A stretch of 51,347 nt of DNA from MWDF01 sp964577435 (GTDB lineage Bacteria > Bacillota > DTU025 > MWDF01), in the NCBI GenBank assembly GCA_964577435.1, contig CAZNZD010000005.1, forward strand, positions 1 through 51,347. Reading direction: 5' to 3'. A model generated the notes under the pieces. That model saw only the letters and a list, made by a program, of their open reading frames with translations. It was not told the origin of the DNA and searched no databases. Both the position numbers and the translations under genes were made by a program. Numbering within the stretch: position 1 is the stretch's first letter; each line of letters begins with the position of its first letter. This document shows positions 33,089 through 41,325 of this stretch, piece after piece.

Positions 33089-33114
33089 TTCTGCCGGGGT
33101 GCGCCCCGGCAGAA
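33089..33114 (+). terminator. hairpin at end of catabolic operon
   Basis: TTCTGCCGGGG, TGCG and CCCCGGCAGAA form a perfect 11-bp stem-tetraloop 11 bases after the MDR gene, but without a T-run. Confidence 0.7.
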
Positions 33115-33470
33115 GCATATAGGGTAAAGGGCTTCGACCCGAAAGCGAATAGTAAAGAAACCGTGACCGGAATCAAGCGGAATCTCGATTAAAAGGAACG
33201 GGGGCCCCTTCCTCCTGCAACGTGAAAGGGAGCCGCCCGCAGCTAGATCCAGCAAAGGGTCAGGGAGAGCCCTGCCTTTGGCGTAGACCTACACTAAGTT
33301 TACGGTAACTGAAGCAGTCTAGTCAAAGAGCGGAGCCCATCCTGATGCCAGCAAGCTTTGAATCCACAGGAAAGGGGGCCTATGGCACTCCCGAACGGCC
33401 GTGACCGGCCTCGATGCATCGGGACCTGGCAATGTCGCCAAGCTTGCTTCAACAGGCATCTAAAAGGAGG
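33115..33470 (+). other. long structured non-coding leader, possible group II intron fragment
   Basis: There is no convincing gene in this stretch of about 360 bases. It contains several local hairpins (GGGCTTCGACCC; CAGGG-AGAG-CCCTG) and purine-rich GAAAGG/GTGAAAGGG islands. Starting at 33099, inside the hairpin above, GTGCGCCCCGGCAG matches the GUGYG-type 5' end of bacterial group II introns. Later segments (GAATCCACAGGAAAGGGGGC and the part before the next gene) also look to me like domain I-IV sequence. No maturase follows. This is pattern recognition, not a search result. Confidence 0.35.
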
Positions 33471-33477
33471 GGACACG

Positions 33478-35283
33478 ATGAAAAGGAAGCTGTTATCCAT
33501 AGCGGTGCTCTTGATGGTCTTTTCCCTCGCTTTCGCAGCCGCGGCCGAAAGCGCGCTGCCCAAGCTGGTCTCAATGGACACCCTGGCTTTCCCTGACTAT
33601 AACTATACAAGGGCCAACAAACTTCCCCTTACGGGCTTCCTGGAGAAGTCCTTCGACGTAAATGGTGTGACCCGCACCGCGAAGGCCTACATATCTCCGA
33701 ATGCCCCCATAAGGGCGTTCTTCACTGTGATCGCCGTGCCGGACGGGCTGGACACGGCCGATTTCCTGGACAAGGCAGGCTGGAAGGACATAGCCGACAA
33801 GACGGAGGAATGCCTCTTCGTGCTGGAGCCCGGCAAGTCCGGCTGGGGCAAGCCCGAAGACGAGCTTGCATACATCAACGCGGCCATCAACTTCTACAAG
33901 TCCAACAGGTTCTTCTCCATATTCGGGGAGAACTACCTGGTAGGCTACGGCAAGGGCGGAACGGCCCTTGAGGCGTGGGCTGCAGCCAATCCTCTCTTCG
34001 TGACAAGCCAGGTGTTCATAGACACCGAGAGCCTCAGCGAGGCTTACTATGCGCAGTTCGCGAAGAAGCTCTTCGACGGCACATACCCCGGCTATACGTC
34101 GATAACGATACCTGAGGCCATGAAGATACCGTACAACGACGTGCCGGTGCCGACATGGTACATAAACGCGAGCCTAGCCAGGGTGGAAGGCGCCCTTAAG
34201 TACTGGAAGGCCGCAAGCGACTGCGCCTCGGCCACGACAGTGAAGTCCGACTACCTGTACGGAAGCAGCGTGTTCGCGCAGGCGAAGGATTCTACCGCAT
34301 GGCAGACGCAGTACAACGGCCCCATCTCGAAAGTCGCCTCCCTGGAGAAGGCAGTCAACATCTGGGATCCTGCGGTTAGCAAGACCATGTATGACTTCCT
34401 CACAGAGTATGTGCGCTATGACAACACGTCGGCGTTCGGCAACCAGCTCGCCCCCAGGAAGCCTTACGGCGAGATCCACACCATGATGGTGAACGGCTTT
34501 TTGCGCGAGTACATGCTCTACATACCAGAAACGGCTGCCAAGCTGTGGCCGGACGGAGCGCCCGTGCTGTTCGTGTTCGCCGGCAACAGCCAGACGGACA
34601 AGGTGTTCTGGTATGCGACCCAGTGGTGGAAGGTGGCCGACGAGGAGGGCGTAATACTCGTCATCCCGTGCGAGCAGTACAGCACCAACTCCACGGTCGT
34701 AAGCCATAAGGACACCGACATGTTCTACGAGCAGCTGGCACTGATGATGAAGGGATACTACAACGTTGATCCCACAAGGTTCTACGCCACGGGCCAGTCT
34801 GCGGGAAGCATGGCGGCGCAGGGCTTCGCCATGACGAACCCCGAGTATTTCGCGGCTATCGCCTCCACTTCGGGGCTTATGAGCCCGGGCGGCACTGGCA
34901 ACTTCGTAGTGCCGGTCGAGAAGCTCACCAACAAGCCCGTTCCCGTATACGCGATGGTCGGCGAGGGCGACATCGGCGACTTCACCGGCACCCTCTGGGA
35001 TGCCACGGTGAACGGCCTCGACAACTGGGCCGGATATCACCTTGGCGTTAACGGCCTTGAGAAGGGCGACGGCTCAAACCTGACAGTCAACGGCAGGCAC
35101 CAGACGTGGTCCTGGAATAACTCCCAGGGCTTCCCCGTGTTCCAGATAACAAGGACGCTGTACCGCTCCCACAACAACATCATGGCCGAAGCGCCTCTGC
35201 TGTGGGATTGGCTCGAGCACTGGTCATACAAGGATGGCATCCGCTACTACGACGTCACCGTGAAAGTCCCGGTGACCAAGTAG
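33478..35283 (+). CDS. secreted alpha/beta-hydrolase, polyhydroxybutyrate-depolymerase-like esterase
   Basis: A 601-residue exported protein with a signal peptide ending near LAFAAAAES. The nucleophile elbow is G439-Q-S441-A-G (YATGQSAGSMAAQG), in the setting typical of Esterase_phd/PHB-depolymerase enzymes, with VLFVFAGNSQTDK upstream. Acid and His are probably in the C-terminal part near GRHQTWSWNN. The ~330-residue N-terminal part has no domain I recognise. ATG at 33478 behind AAGGAGGGG; the frame is open further upstream through the leader region. Likely releases acids or alcohols from esters outside the cell. Followed by a surface-anchored lactamase-fold protein, which suggests joint extracellular processing. 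Confidence 0.8.
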   Translation: MKRKLLSIAVLLMVFSLAFAAAAESALPKLVSMDTLAFPDYNYTRANKLPLTGFLEKSFDVNGVTRTAKAYISPNAPIRAFFTVIAVPDGLDTADFLDKAGWKDIADKTEECLFVLEPGKSGWGKPEDELAYINAAINFYKSNRFFSIFGENYLVGYGKGGTALEAWAAANPLFVTSQVFIDTESLSEAYYAQFAKKLFDGTYPGYTSITIPEAMKIPYNDVPVPTWYINASLARVEGALKYWKAASDCASATTVKSDYLYGSSVFAQAKDSTAWQTQYNGPISKVASLEKAVNIWDPAVSKTMYDFLTEYVRYDNTSAFGNQLAPRKPYGEIHTMMVNGFLREYMLYIPETAAKLWPDGAPVLFVFAGNSQTDKVFWYATQWWKVADEEGVILVIPCEQYSTNSTVVSHKDTDMFYEQLALMMKGYYNVDPTRFYATGQSAGSMAAQGFAMTNPEYFAAIASTSGLMSPGGTGNFVVPVEKLTNKPVPVYAMVGEGDIGDFTGTLWDATVNGLDNWAGYHLGVNGLEKGDGSNLTVNGRHQTWSWNNSQGFPVFQITRTLYRSHNNIMAEAPLLWDWLEHWSYKDGIRYYDVTVKVPVTK

Positions 35284-35297
35284 GGCATCCTGAAGAA

Positions 35298-35330
35298 GGC
35301 GGGCTGCGCCTTGAAAAGGCCATGCCCGCC
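35298..35330 (+). terminator. two-tier hairpin after esterase gene
   Basis: GGCGGGC pairs with GCCCGCC, and an inner GCCTT/AAGGC stem is nested inside with 3-base internal loops. Tail is TGGTAATAAAC, so termination may be weak or the element may stabilise mRNA. Confidence 0.6.
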
Positions 35331-35368
35331 TGGTAATAAACAATGAAGATGTACTTTGGGAGGTAATC

Positions 35369-37459
35369 ATGATGTCAAGGAGCCTGACGAGAAGGATACT
35401 GGCAGCAGTCATATGCGCCTTTCTTTTCACCGCGGCGGCGAGCACCGTATTCGCGGCGGCGAAGCCGATGACCAGAGCGGAGTTCGTGGCCATGATCTCC
35501 GGCTATTTCGCGTGGCCGCATCCGGACGACTACAACGACATATGGAAGACTCCCCTTAAGGAGTTCAACGACGTAAAGACGGAGGACAAATACGGAAAGC
35601 TCATCGAGACGGCATATGAGGAGGGGCTAATCGCCCCCGACGCGAAGGGCAATTTCAACCCCGGCGCGCTCATGACAAGGGCGGAAGCCGCAGTCATCTT
35701 CGCAAAGGCCTTCAAAGTGGCCACGGCCGGCACCGACGAGCTTGCGAAGTTCACAGACGCGGCGGGCATAGACCCTGAGGCAAGGATTTACATCAACGCC
35801 ATACTTGCAAAGGGGTACATGATAGGGAAGACCGATGCGCTGTTCGCTCCTGCGGAGCCCATCACCGACTCCGAGGCCGAGACGGTATTCGGCAGGATAA
35901 CCTCCAAGGTGGTCACCCCCGTGCAGGCCCTGCCGAAGCAGAACGCGGAGGCCCCCAGAAGGTATGTGAAGCTATACTGCCCGACTCCTGGTGCGACGAT
36001 CCACTACACCACGGACGGGACCATCCCGACAGCTGAGAGCCCTGTCTACACCGTCGAGACCAAGGGCCACATCAACGAGATACTCTCCAACGCCCAGCTT
36101 CCCAGGAAGGACGTCGTGTACAAGGCCATCGCCATGAAGGACGGCCTAGAGGCAAGCCCCGTGCAGACGTTCGTATGGAAGCTCTACAGGCCCGTGATCG
36201 ATGACTTCCAGCACGACCTAATACTAGCCAAGACCCCGACCAGCCCCGCGGTGTACCGCATCTATAACGACTCGGAGTCGGTGCGCGCGATGGCATGGTA
36301 CATAGAGGGCCAGCAGAGGGGAATGCTGGTGGATGCGCTTCAGACGCCCTACAATGTGCTGAACCTGAAGGACTACATAGACAAGAACATGGCTACCCTG
36401 CCTTATTCGCTGGTGATAGGGCACACCCACGTCGACCACCACGCCCAGGCGCCGAACTTCGTGAACGCGGGCGTGGATGTGTACGCAAACGACAGGGGCT
36501 GGTCGGCGCTCACCGGAAACGCGCTCCTGCCGACGGCAGAACAGCAGGCCAAGGTGAAGAACGTGGAGTGGGGCGATGTGTTCGAGCTGGGAGGCTGCAC
36601 GCTTAACGTATATGCCCTACCCGGCCACGCGGACGGCAATGTCATCCTCCAGGACAAGGCTAACGGCCTCATCTTCGCATCCGACATCTATGGGTGCACC
36701 AGGGCCGGCTCGGCAGACAACGTGAACATCTCCGGAGTGAGGGTGGACCTGCTTCTCTCGCTCGCCCAGCAGGTCTACTCCGCCTACAAGAAGGACGGCG
36801 GAAAGACCACGATGCTGTTCACCGGGCATGACGAGACGCCGCTTGGAGACAACAACCTCAGGCTGTTCGAAGCGGCCCTCCAGCAGGTTGTTGACAAGGG
36901 AGAGGCAGGATGCTCGCCGACTCTTCGCGGAAACAACGACGCTCCTAATAGCAGGACCACTATAATCGGCGACATGTGGAAGGACGGCACTAACTGGATA
37001 GCGCTCAAGCTTGCAGGCATCATGGGGGATGCCACGGAGTATCTTACGTCCTCGCCGATAAACTACAACGGCGCGGAAGGATACAGGAAGTACTCCGTCC
37101 TCAGCAACATAGAATTCACGGGCGGCGAGCTTGTGGGCGTAACCGTGTCATGGGGCGCAGATCCTGCCGAGTTTAAATGGGCGGGCGGCATGAAGAAAGC
37201 CACCAAGACCATGCAGAACCTCTTCGACCCCTGGACTTATGACTATGTGGTCAAGGTGCCCGCCTCCGTAGGCAAAATTGGCGTTATACCGACATCGATG
37301 TCCACGAAGATAACCTCCATGAAGCTTAACGGCAAGGCGATTGCCAGCAAGTCCGTCAATGAAGTTGAGGTTAAGGACGGAAGCGTGATCACCATCGAGG
37401 TTGTAGCCCCCGATTGGGTCACTACCAGCACATATACATTCAAGGTGGTGAAGGTCTAG
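35369..37459 (+). CDS. surface protein: SLH + chitobiase-C-like + metallo-beta-lactamase + beta-sandwich
   Basis: A 696-residue exported protein. Signal peptide to about residue 32 (ASTVFAAA). S-layer-homology units span about 33-175, with MTRAEFVAMI and LMTRAEAAVIFAKAF. A chitobiase/beta-hexosaminidase C-terminal-type module covers about 195-240 (YCPTPGATIHYTTDGTIP). The metallo-beta-lactamase core at about 275-510 has H352, H354, D356 and H357 in GHTHVDHH, His in LPGHADG, Asp in ASDIYG and His in FTGHDE. A C-terminal cadherin-like beta-sandwich follows from about 610 (MKLNGKAIASKS onward). It should sit on the cell wall and hydrolyse lactones, sulfates or similar esters. Substrate unknown; it follows the secreted esterase by 85 bases. 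Confidence 0.85.
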   Translation: MMSRSLTRRILAAVICAFLFTAAASTVFAAAKPMTRAEFVAMISGYFAWPHPDDYNDIWKTPLKEFNDVKTEDKYGKLIETAYEEGLIAPDAKGNFNPGALMTRAEAAVIFAKAFKVATAGTDELAKFTDAAGIDPEARIYINAILAKGYMIGKTDALFAPAEPITDSEAETVFGRITSKVVTPVQALPKQNAEAPRRYVKLYCPTPGATIHYTTDGTIPTAESPVYTVETKGHINEILSNAQLPRKDVVYKAIAMKDGLEASPVQTFVWKLYRPVIDDFQHDLILAKTPTSPAVYRIYNDSESVRAMAWYIEGQQRGMLVDALQTPYNVLNLKDYIDKNMATLPYSLVIGHTHVDHHAQAPNFVNAGVDVYANDRGWSALTGNALLPTAEQQAKVKNVEWGDVFELGGCTLNVYALPGHADGNVILQDKANGLIFASDIYGCTRAGSADNVNISGVRVDLLLSLAQQVYSAYKKDGGKTTMLFTGHDETPLGDNNLRLFEAALQQVVDKGEAGCSPTLRGNNDAPNSRTTIIGDMWKDGTNWIALKLAGIMGDATEYLTSSPINYNGAEGYRKYSVLSNIEFTGGELVGVTVSWGADPAEFKWAGGMKKATKTMQNLFDPWTYDYVVKVPASVGKIGVIPTSMSTKITSMKLNGKAIASKSVNEVEVKDGSVITIEVVAPDWVTTSTYTFKVVKV

Positions 37460-37484
37460 ACACCCAACCCCCGATCCCTCCTCA

Positions 37485-37522
37485 GGGCAGGCCGCGACGG
37501 AGCGATCCGACGCGGCCTGCCC
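37485..37522 (+). terminator. very stable hairpin with GCGA tetraloop
   Basis: GGGCAGGCCGCG pairs perfectly with CGCGGCCTGCCC, and after one A-A mismatch CGGA pairs with TCCG around GCGA. There is no T-run, but the position 25 bases after the SLH gene indicates a transcript end. Confidence 0.7.
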
Positions 37523-37555
37523 GCATAAATCGCCTGCAGTGCTCAAATAATTCAA

Positions 37556-37592
37556 TTGACTATGAAAAAAACGGGTGATAATGTTTATCCGT
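37556..37592 (+). promoter_or_regulatory. lacI-type gene promoter with imperfect dyad
   Basis: TTGACT at 37556-37561 is followed by either GATAAT (15-bp spacer) or TAATGT (17-bp spacer). An imperfect 22-bp dyad, ACGG...CCGT with 7 of 11 pairs, covers 37571-37592 over the -10. This suggests autoregulation by the LacI-type protein encoded 47 bases downstream. Confidence 0.5.
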
Positions 37593-37638
37593 AGAAAAAT
37601 TTTACCGGTGACTGCCTTCATGGAAGGGAGCTGCTGAC

Positions 37639-38676
37639 ATGAGGATCAATAGCAGGCCGACATTAAGGGATGTAGCAAGCGCCGCCGGCACTTCCATTGC
37701 CACAGCCTCCAATGTCATAAGCGGTAAGAAGAACAAGTTCGTAAGCGACCGCCTGAAGAAGAAGGTGCTCGAGGCGGCGGAGAGGCTCAACTATTCCCCC
37801 ACGCAGCTTGCCAGGACCGTCCACGGCAAAAGAAGGCACGTAGTGGCTGTGCTCGTTCCTGAGCTTCACAACGCCGTACTCATGAGGATGATTCAAGGAG
37901 CGCAGAAAGTAGCCTCCGACAGAGGATACCTGATTCTTATTTGCAGCACACTAAGAGACCCGGCCAAGGAGGAAGGCTACATCCAGAGTCTCATGCAGGA
38001 GGGGGTGGACGGTTTTCTTATCGCCGTCACGCTCCAGGGGACCGATTCAGTGCAGAAGCTGCAGATGCTGGATATCCCGTATGTAGTCCTCGACAGGGGC
38101 TTCCCGTCCGTGTTCCCGTACGATTCGGTCAGCTTCGAGGATGAGCAGGCAGTCTCCCTTGCAGTAAGGCACCTGTATGACATGGGACACAGGCAGATAG
38201 GGTACATGGGCTATGCGACGGAGGACATGGCAAGGAGGAACGCATCCTTCAGGAAAGCATGCAGAGAGCTTAAGCTTAATGAGGCTGACTGTCCTGTGCA
38301 CCTGGGGCTTCTAAGCGCAGGCGAGGGGGAGCGGATGCTTAATTCCTGCGCCGAGACTCACTCCTGCAGCGCCATCGTGATCGGATCGCATCTTGTTGGC
38401 GAGGATGTCATAAGGGCCCTGCGCCAAAAGGGGCTTTCCGTTCCGGACGACATCTCGGTAGTCATCGTCGGAAACCCGATATGGACGGACATGGCAGGCC
38501 CAGGCTTCACAGCTGTAGAGCTTCCGCACCCTGAGATGGGAAGCATGGGCATGGCTATGCTGATAGACAGGATCGAGGGGTCAAGAAGCCCCAAGAGGAA
38601 TGTTAAGCTTGACTGCAGCCTAATAATCAGGTCTTCAGTGAGGGATATCAACGGAAAGATGGATGAAGCCGAATAG
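37639..38676 (+). CDS. LacI-family transcriptional regulator
   Basis: A 345-residue regulator with the N-terminal LacI HTH and hinge (TLRDVASAAGTSIATASNVISG at residues ~8-29, by its ends) followed by NYSPTQLARTVHGKRR and a periplasmic-binding-protein-like effector domain. LLIC-type cleft segments and YMGYATED are recognisable. It normally binds a sugar or nucleoside-like ligand. ATG at 37639 behind GGGAG. Adjacent genes are the secreted esterase and SLH/lactamase protein upstream, which makes them possible targets along with itself. Size and domain order are fully typical. Confidence 0.93.
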   Translation: MRINSRPTLRDVASAAGTSIATASNVISGKKNKFVSDRLKKKVLEAAERLNYSPTQLARTVHGKRRHVVAVLVPELHNAVLMRMIQGAQKVASDRGYLILICSTLRDPAKEEGYIQSLMQEGVDGFLIAVTLQGTDSVQKLQMLDIPYVVLDRGFPSVFPYDSVSFEDEQAVSLAVRHLYDMGHRQIGYMGYATEDMARRNASFRKACRELKLNEADCPVHLGLLSAGEGERMLNSCAETHSCSAIVIGSHLVGEDVIRALRQKGLSVPDDISVVIVGNPIWTDMAGPGFTAVELPHPEMGSMGMAMLIDRIEGSRSPKRNVKLDCSLIIRSSVRDINGKMDEAE

Positions 38677-38717
38677 CATGCCTGGCAGGGAGCCGTCTCA
38701 GCGGACAGAAGGGTTAG

Positions 38718-39086
38718 CTAATCAAGCTTTTTGCCATCTACCGTTGGCGCCGGCTCATAGGCCGCCTCCTTCTCCAGAAGCGCCTCCATGTAAGAGATGG
38801 CCTCTCTTCTTCCCTCAGGGGAGAGCTTGTCCATGATGCAGGCGGCATCCCTACTGCCGGCTGCCTCGCCTTCTCTTTCCTGCGTGAACGCATGCAGGCC
38901 CGCAAGGCAATCCAAGCTTACGCCCAGCTCCTTCGACAGCTGCAGAAGGACCATGAATGTCGGCGTGTTTGCGCCTGATTCGTAATTGGAGACGGCCTGC
39001 TTGGAGAGGCCTAGCCTTGAAGCCAGCACCTGCTGTGAAAGGCCCCTTGATAGCCTCACCTGTCTGAGCCTTACCTTGAAGTCCAT
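38718..39086 (-). CDS. XRE-family regulator (leftward)
   Basis: A 122-residue protein with a Cro/C1 HTH at residues 5-62 (SRGLSQQVLASRLGLSKQAV, then SNYESGANTPT), plus a short charged tail containing DKLSPEGRREAISYMEALLE. Transcribed away from a second, smaller XRE gene; the 138-bp gap between them holds two matching dyads. It is likely a repressor that controls both directions. Ends 41 bases from the LacI gene. Confidence 0.88.
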   Translation of the reverse strand: MDFKVRLRQVRLSRGLSQQVLASRLGLSKQAVSNYESGANTPTFMVLLQLSKELGVSLDCLAGLHAFTQEREGEAAGSRDAACIMDKLSPEGRREAISYMEALLEKEAAYEPAPTVDGKKLD

Positions 39087-39134
39087 TACAAACCCCCTTG
39101 TTATAAATCTGAACTATGGAATCGCTTAAGGCAA

Positions 39135-39185
39135 GTAAAGAATTGCTTTACAACAGTTGACAGTAAAGCAGGACTTTACTATGCT
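39135..39185. promoter_or_regulatory. two GTAAAG-N5-CTTTAC operators and a rightward promoter
   Basis: GTAAAG-AATTG-CTTTAC lies at 39135-39151, and AGTAAAG-CAGGA-CTTTACT at 39162-39180; both arms are perfect, with the same 5-base spacer and centres 28 bases apart. TTGACA (39157-39162), 17 bases, TATGCT (39180-39185) forms the rightward promoter. The second dyad fills its spacer exactly, so binding there must block transcription of the small XRE gene. Confidence 0.8.
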
Positions 39186-39224
39186 TGAAATCAATGTATC
39201 AAGTTCCAAAGTAAGGTGATGCAG

Positions 39225-39419
39225 ATGAGCTTGGCGGACAAGATAAGGGAGGCCAGGGCGGCAAACGGCCTGACGCTTGAGCAGCTGGGGGCTATGATCG
39301 GCAGGTCCAAGCAGTACATGTACCAGCTGGAGGCGGGAAACATCAGGCTTTCCTACCAGACCGCGGTGCTGATAGCAAAGGCGCTGGGAAAGAGGCCAGA
39401 CGACATATTCTACGAGTGA
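39225..39419 (+). CDS. small XRE-family regulator (rightward)
   Basis: A 64-residue single-domain Cro-like HTH protein (IREARAANGLTLEQLGAMIG, then SKQYMYQLEAGNIRL), with no effector domain. ATG at 39225 is chosen because AAGG lies 8 bases upstream; earlier GTG and ATG codons at 39216 and 39219 overlap that site. Divergent to the larger XRE gene and convergent with the NERD-helicase gene that ends 24 bases beyond it. Its size is typical of a Cro-type antirepressor or toxin-antitoxin partner. Confidence 0.87.
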   Translation: MSLADKIREARAANGLTLEQLGAMIGRSKQYMYQLEAGNIRLSYQTAVLIAKALGKRPDDIFYE

Positions 39420-39442
39420 TGGAGAGCATCATCCCGAGCCAC

Positions 39443-41176
39443 TCACCTTAGGGCTTTTGAGAGCTCCTTCTTGGCATCCTTATGCACCAGGACTACAAGA
39501 TGCGCCTTCGCCCGAGAGAACGATGTGTAGTTGATGGAGTTCCTGAAGCCCGAGTCGTCGCTCAGCCTGTTCACATCCGCGACTATGACGGCCTTCGCCT
39601 CGAGCCCCTTGTAGGACTGTATTGTGGCGATCTTGACCTTGCCCTTCGCAGAGGCTAAGCCTGTGAAGCCGTCGATGACCATGTAGCTGCAGACTCCGTC
39701 AAGCGCGGACAGGTCATGGAAGCAGCCATCCTCCATCCTCCTGCCCTTATGCGACAGGACGACTATGTCATCCTGGGCGACTCCCTTCTTTATTAGCTCC
39801 TTTATCGCCGCGGCTAGGAGCTTCCTCTGCCCGTCGGGGCTCTCGTAGTACAGCACCTCCACATCCATGCCGGCCACCGTGAAGGGCTTGCCGGTGTCCA
39901 TGCCGGTGGCCTTCCTTACGAAATCGGCGATGCTTTTCGTGTTCCTGCAGTTTCCCGTCAGGTTGAAGGACGCGAAGCCGAAGTCATCCCTCAGCATGCC
40001 TACCGACCTTTTAAGCTCCTCCTCGCTCTCGCGGTTTATGATGTTCTGCTTGCCGTCGTAGAACACGGCCACCCTCCCTTTGGAAAGGCCGCCCTTAAGC
40101 ATAAGGTCCAGGCAGAGTATCATGCACTCGCCTATGATGTCCTGGGCCTCGTCCACGATGAGCGCGTCGTATCTGAGCTCGGCGGGTATGCCGCCCATGT
40201 TTATGAAGGCCTCGGGAAGCTGCTGCCTGTAGAAGGCGCGGACCCCCGCAGGATCCGACGGCCTGGACTTGTCCGCATTCGGATATACGTGGTTGTACAG
40301 GAAGTTGTCGACGTTGTCGTATGTGACCCCCTTTATCGGTTCCACCGTCTCCAGATAGGTCTTCAGCAGCTTGTTGAAGCACAGGAAAAGCACGGAGCAC
40401 CCCTCAGACGCAAGCCTTCTTGCGTGGGCGACCGCAACTACCGTCTTGCCGGAGCCGGCGACGCCGCTGATGAGGAGCCGCTTGTTGTCGGCAAGGCTCT
40501 TGAGGACCTCCAGCTGCTCTCCTGTGGCCCTGTTTATGCCCTCAATGGCCTCATCAAACCGGTCTTTCAGGGTGGGGACGTATCCGAAGTCGCCGGCAAG
40601 GTATTTTAGCACCGAAGCCATGTCGACCTCGCCTTCGATGCGGGTGCCTGCGACCCCGTTCTTGCTTATGCACTCCCTCGCGGCGAAGTCATAGCAGCCT
40701 TCGATGAAGGACGCCAGCTCGTCGAGGCCCCTCCTCTTGTCGAACGTGATCTCCTCGTTTATGTCGCCCCTCTTGAAGCTCATCGGCTGGTCGGGGAAGA
40801 TCACTCCCTTAGCAAACTGCACGTTTCTGAGAGGTTCGGCGGTGAAGACCCTGAGGAAGCGCTCGCGTAGCGCATGCATGTTGTTCTTGACCTGCTCGTA
40901 AGGGCCGTCGCCTCCGAAATGGCGCCTGCCTGTGTGGTCCGTGTAGTACCATTGCCGGTCCACTCGGCTTATCTGGCCGCCCTTCACCTCCAGGCAGAGT
41001 ATCCCCCTTCTGGTTATGACGACGTAGTCTATCTCCCTTTCCCCTTTTGCGTCGAAGGACAGGGAGTGAAGCACATATCCATCTATGCGCGCCTCCTTGA
41101 GCTGGTCGAAGACCCTTCTCTCGCTTTCTGCGCAGAACTTCCCCTCGTCTATTTCCGGCGGCAGCATAACAGGCAT
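39443..41176 (-). CDS. NERD nuclease domain fused to UvrD-like helicase
   Basis: A 577-residue protein. The N-terminal nuclease-related domain (about 15-130) shows the catalytic set D50 in GEREIDYVV and E63-x-K65 in CLEVKGG. A superfamily 1 helicase follows, with Walker A GVAGSGKT near 238-245, the Walker B/motif II VDEAQD near 340, a motif IV-type GNCRNTKSI, and a C-terminal YTSFSRAKAHLVVLVHK motif VI. The ATG at 41176 has GGAGG 6 bases upstream; about 59 codons of open frame before it lie in the divergent promoter gap. It probably acts on damaged or invading DNA. The divergent XRE pair and the lack of housekeeping neighbours hint at a defence function (inference). Confidence 0.88.
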   Translation of the reverse strand: MPVMLPPEIDEGKFCAESERRVFDQLKEARIDGYVLHSLSFDAKGEREIDYVVITRRGILCLEVKGGQISRVDRQWYYTDHTGRRHFGGDGPYEQVKNNMHALRERFLRVFTAEPLRNVQFAKGVIFPDQPMSFKRGDINEEITFDKRRGLDELASFIEGCYDFAARECISKNGVAGTRIEGEVDMASVLKYLAGDFGYVPTLKDRFDEAIEGINRATGEQLEVLKSLADNKRLLISGVAGSGKTVVAVAHARRLASEGCSVLFLCFNKLLKTYLETVEPIKGVTYDNVDNFLYNHVYPNADKSRPSDPAGVRAFYRQQLPEAFINMGGIPAELRYDALIVDEAQDIIGECMILCLDLMLKGGLSKGRVAVFYDGKQNIINRESEEELKRSVGMLRDDFGFASFNLTGNCRNTKSIADFVRKATGMDTGKPFTVAGMDVEVLYYESPDGQRKLLAAAIKELIKKGVAQDDIVVLSHKGRRMEDGCFHDLSALDGVCSYMVIDGFTGLASAKGKVKIATIQSYKGLEAKAVIVADVNRLSDDSGFRNSINYTSFSRAKAHLVVLVHKDAKKELSKALR

Positions 41177-41205
41177 GGCAGACCTCCGTCGCAGGCATCG
41201 CTTAC

Positions 41206-41228
41206 TAGATCTAATAGGAATACATTCC
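41206..41228. promoter_or_regulatory. palindromes in the helicase/DUF6512 divergent gap
   Basis: TAGATCTA at 41206-41213 and GGAATACATTCC (perfect 5-bp arms) at 41217-41228 lie 30-52 bases upstream of the helicase start. They are possible operator sites; no clear promoter hexamers. Confidence 0.3.
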
Positions 41229-41325
41229 ACGGCATGAAGGCCCTTACCTGCCGCCGTCCTGCTGGAAGGGGTGAAATCGGCCCCGTTTTCTGATATACAT
41301 ATGGTAAGCATTGGAGGTGGCTTAC

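Noticed and set aside
33300..33581. Minus-strand ORF across the leader and esterase start
   Set aside because: Overlaps the signal peptide coding region of a convincing gene and the structured leader; no RBS or domain.
34174..35040. 288-codon minus-strand frame in the esterase gene
   Set aside because: Antisense shadow with His/Val/Arg-rich composition; no domain and no RBS.
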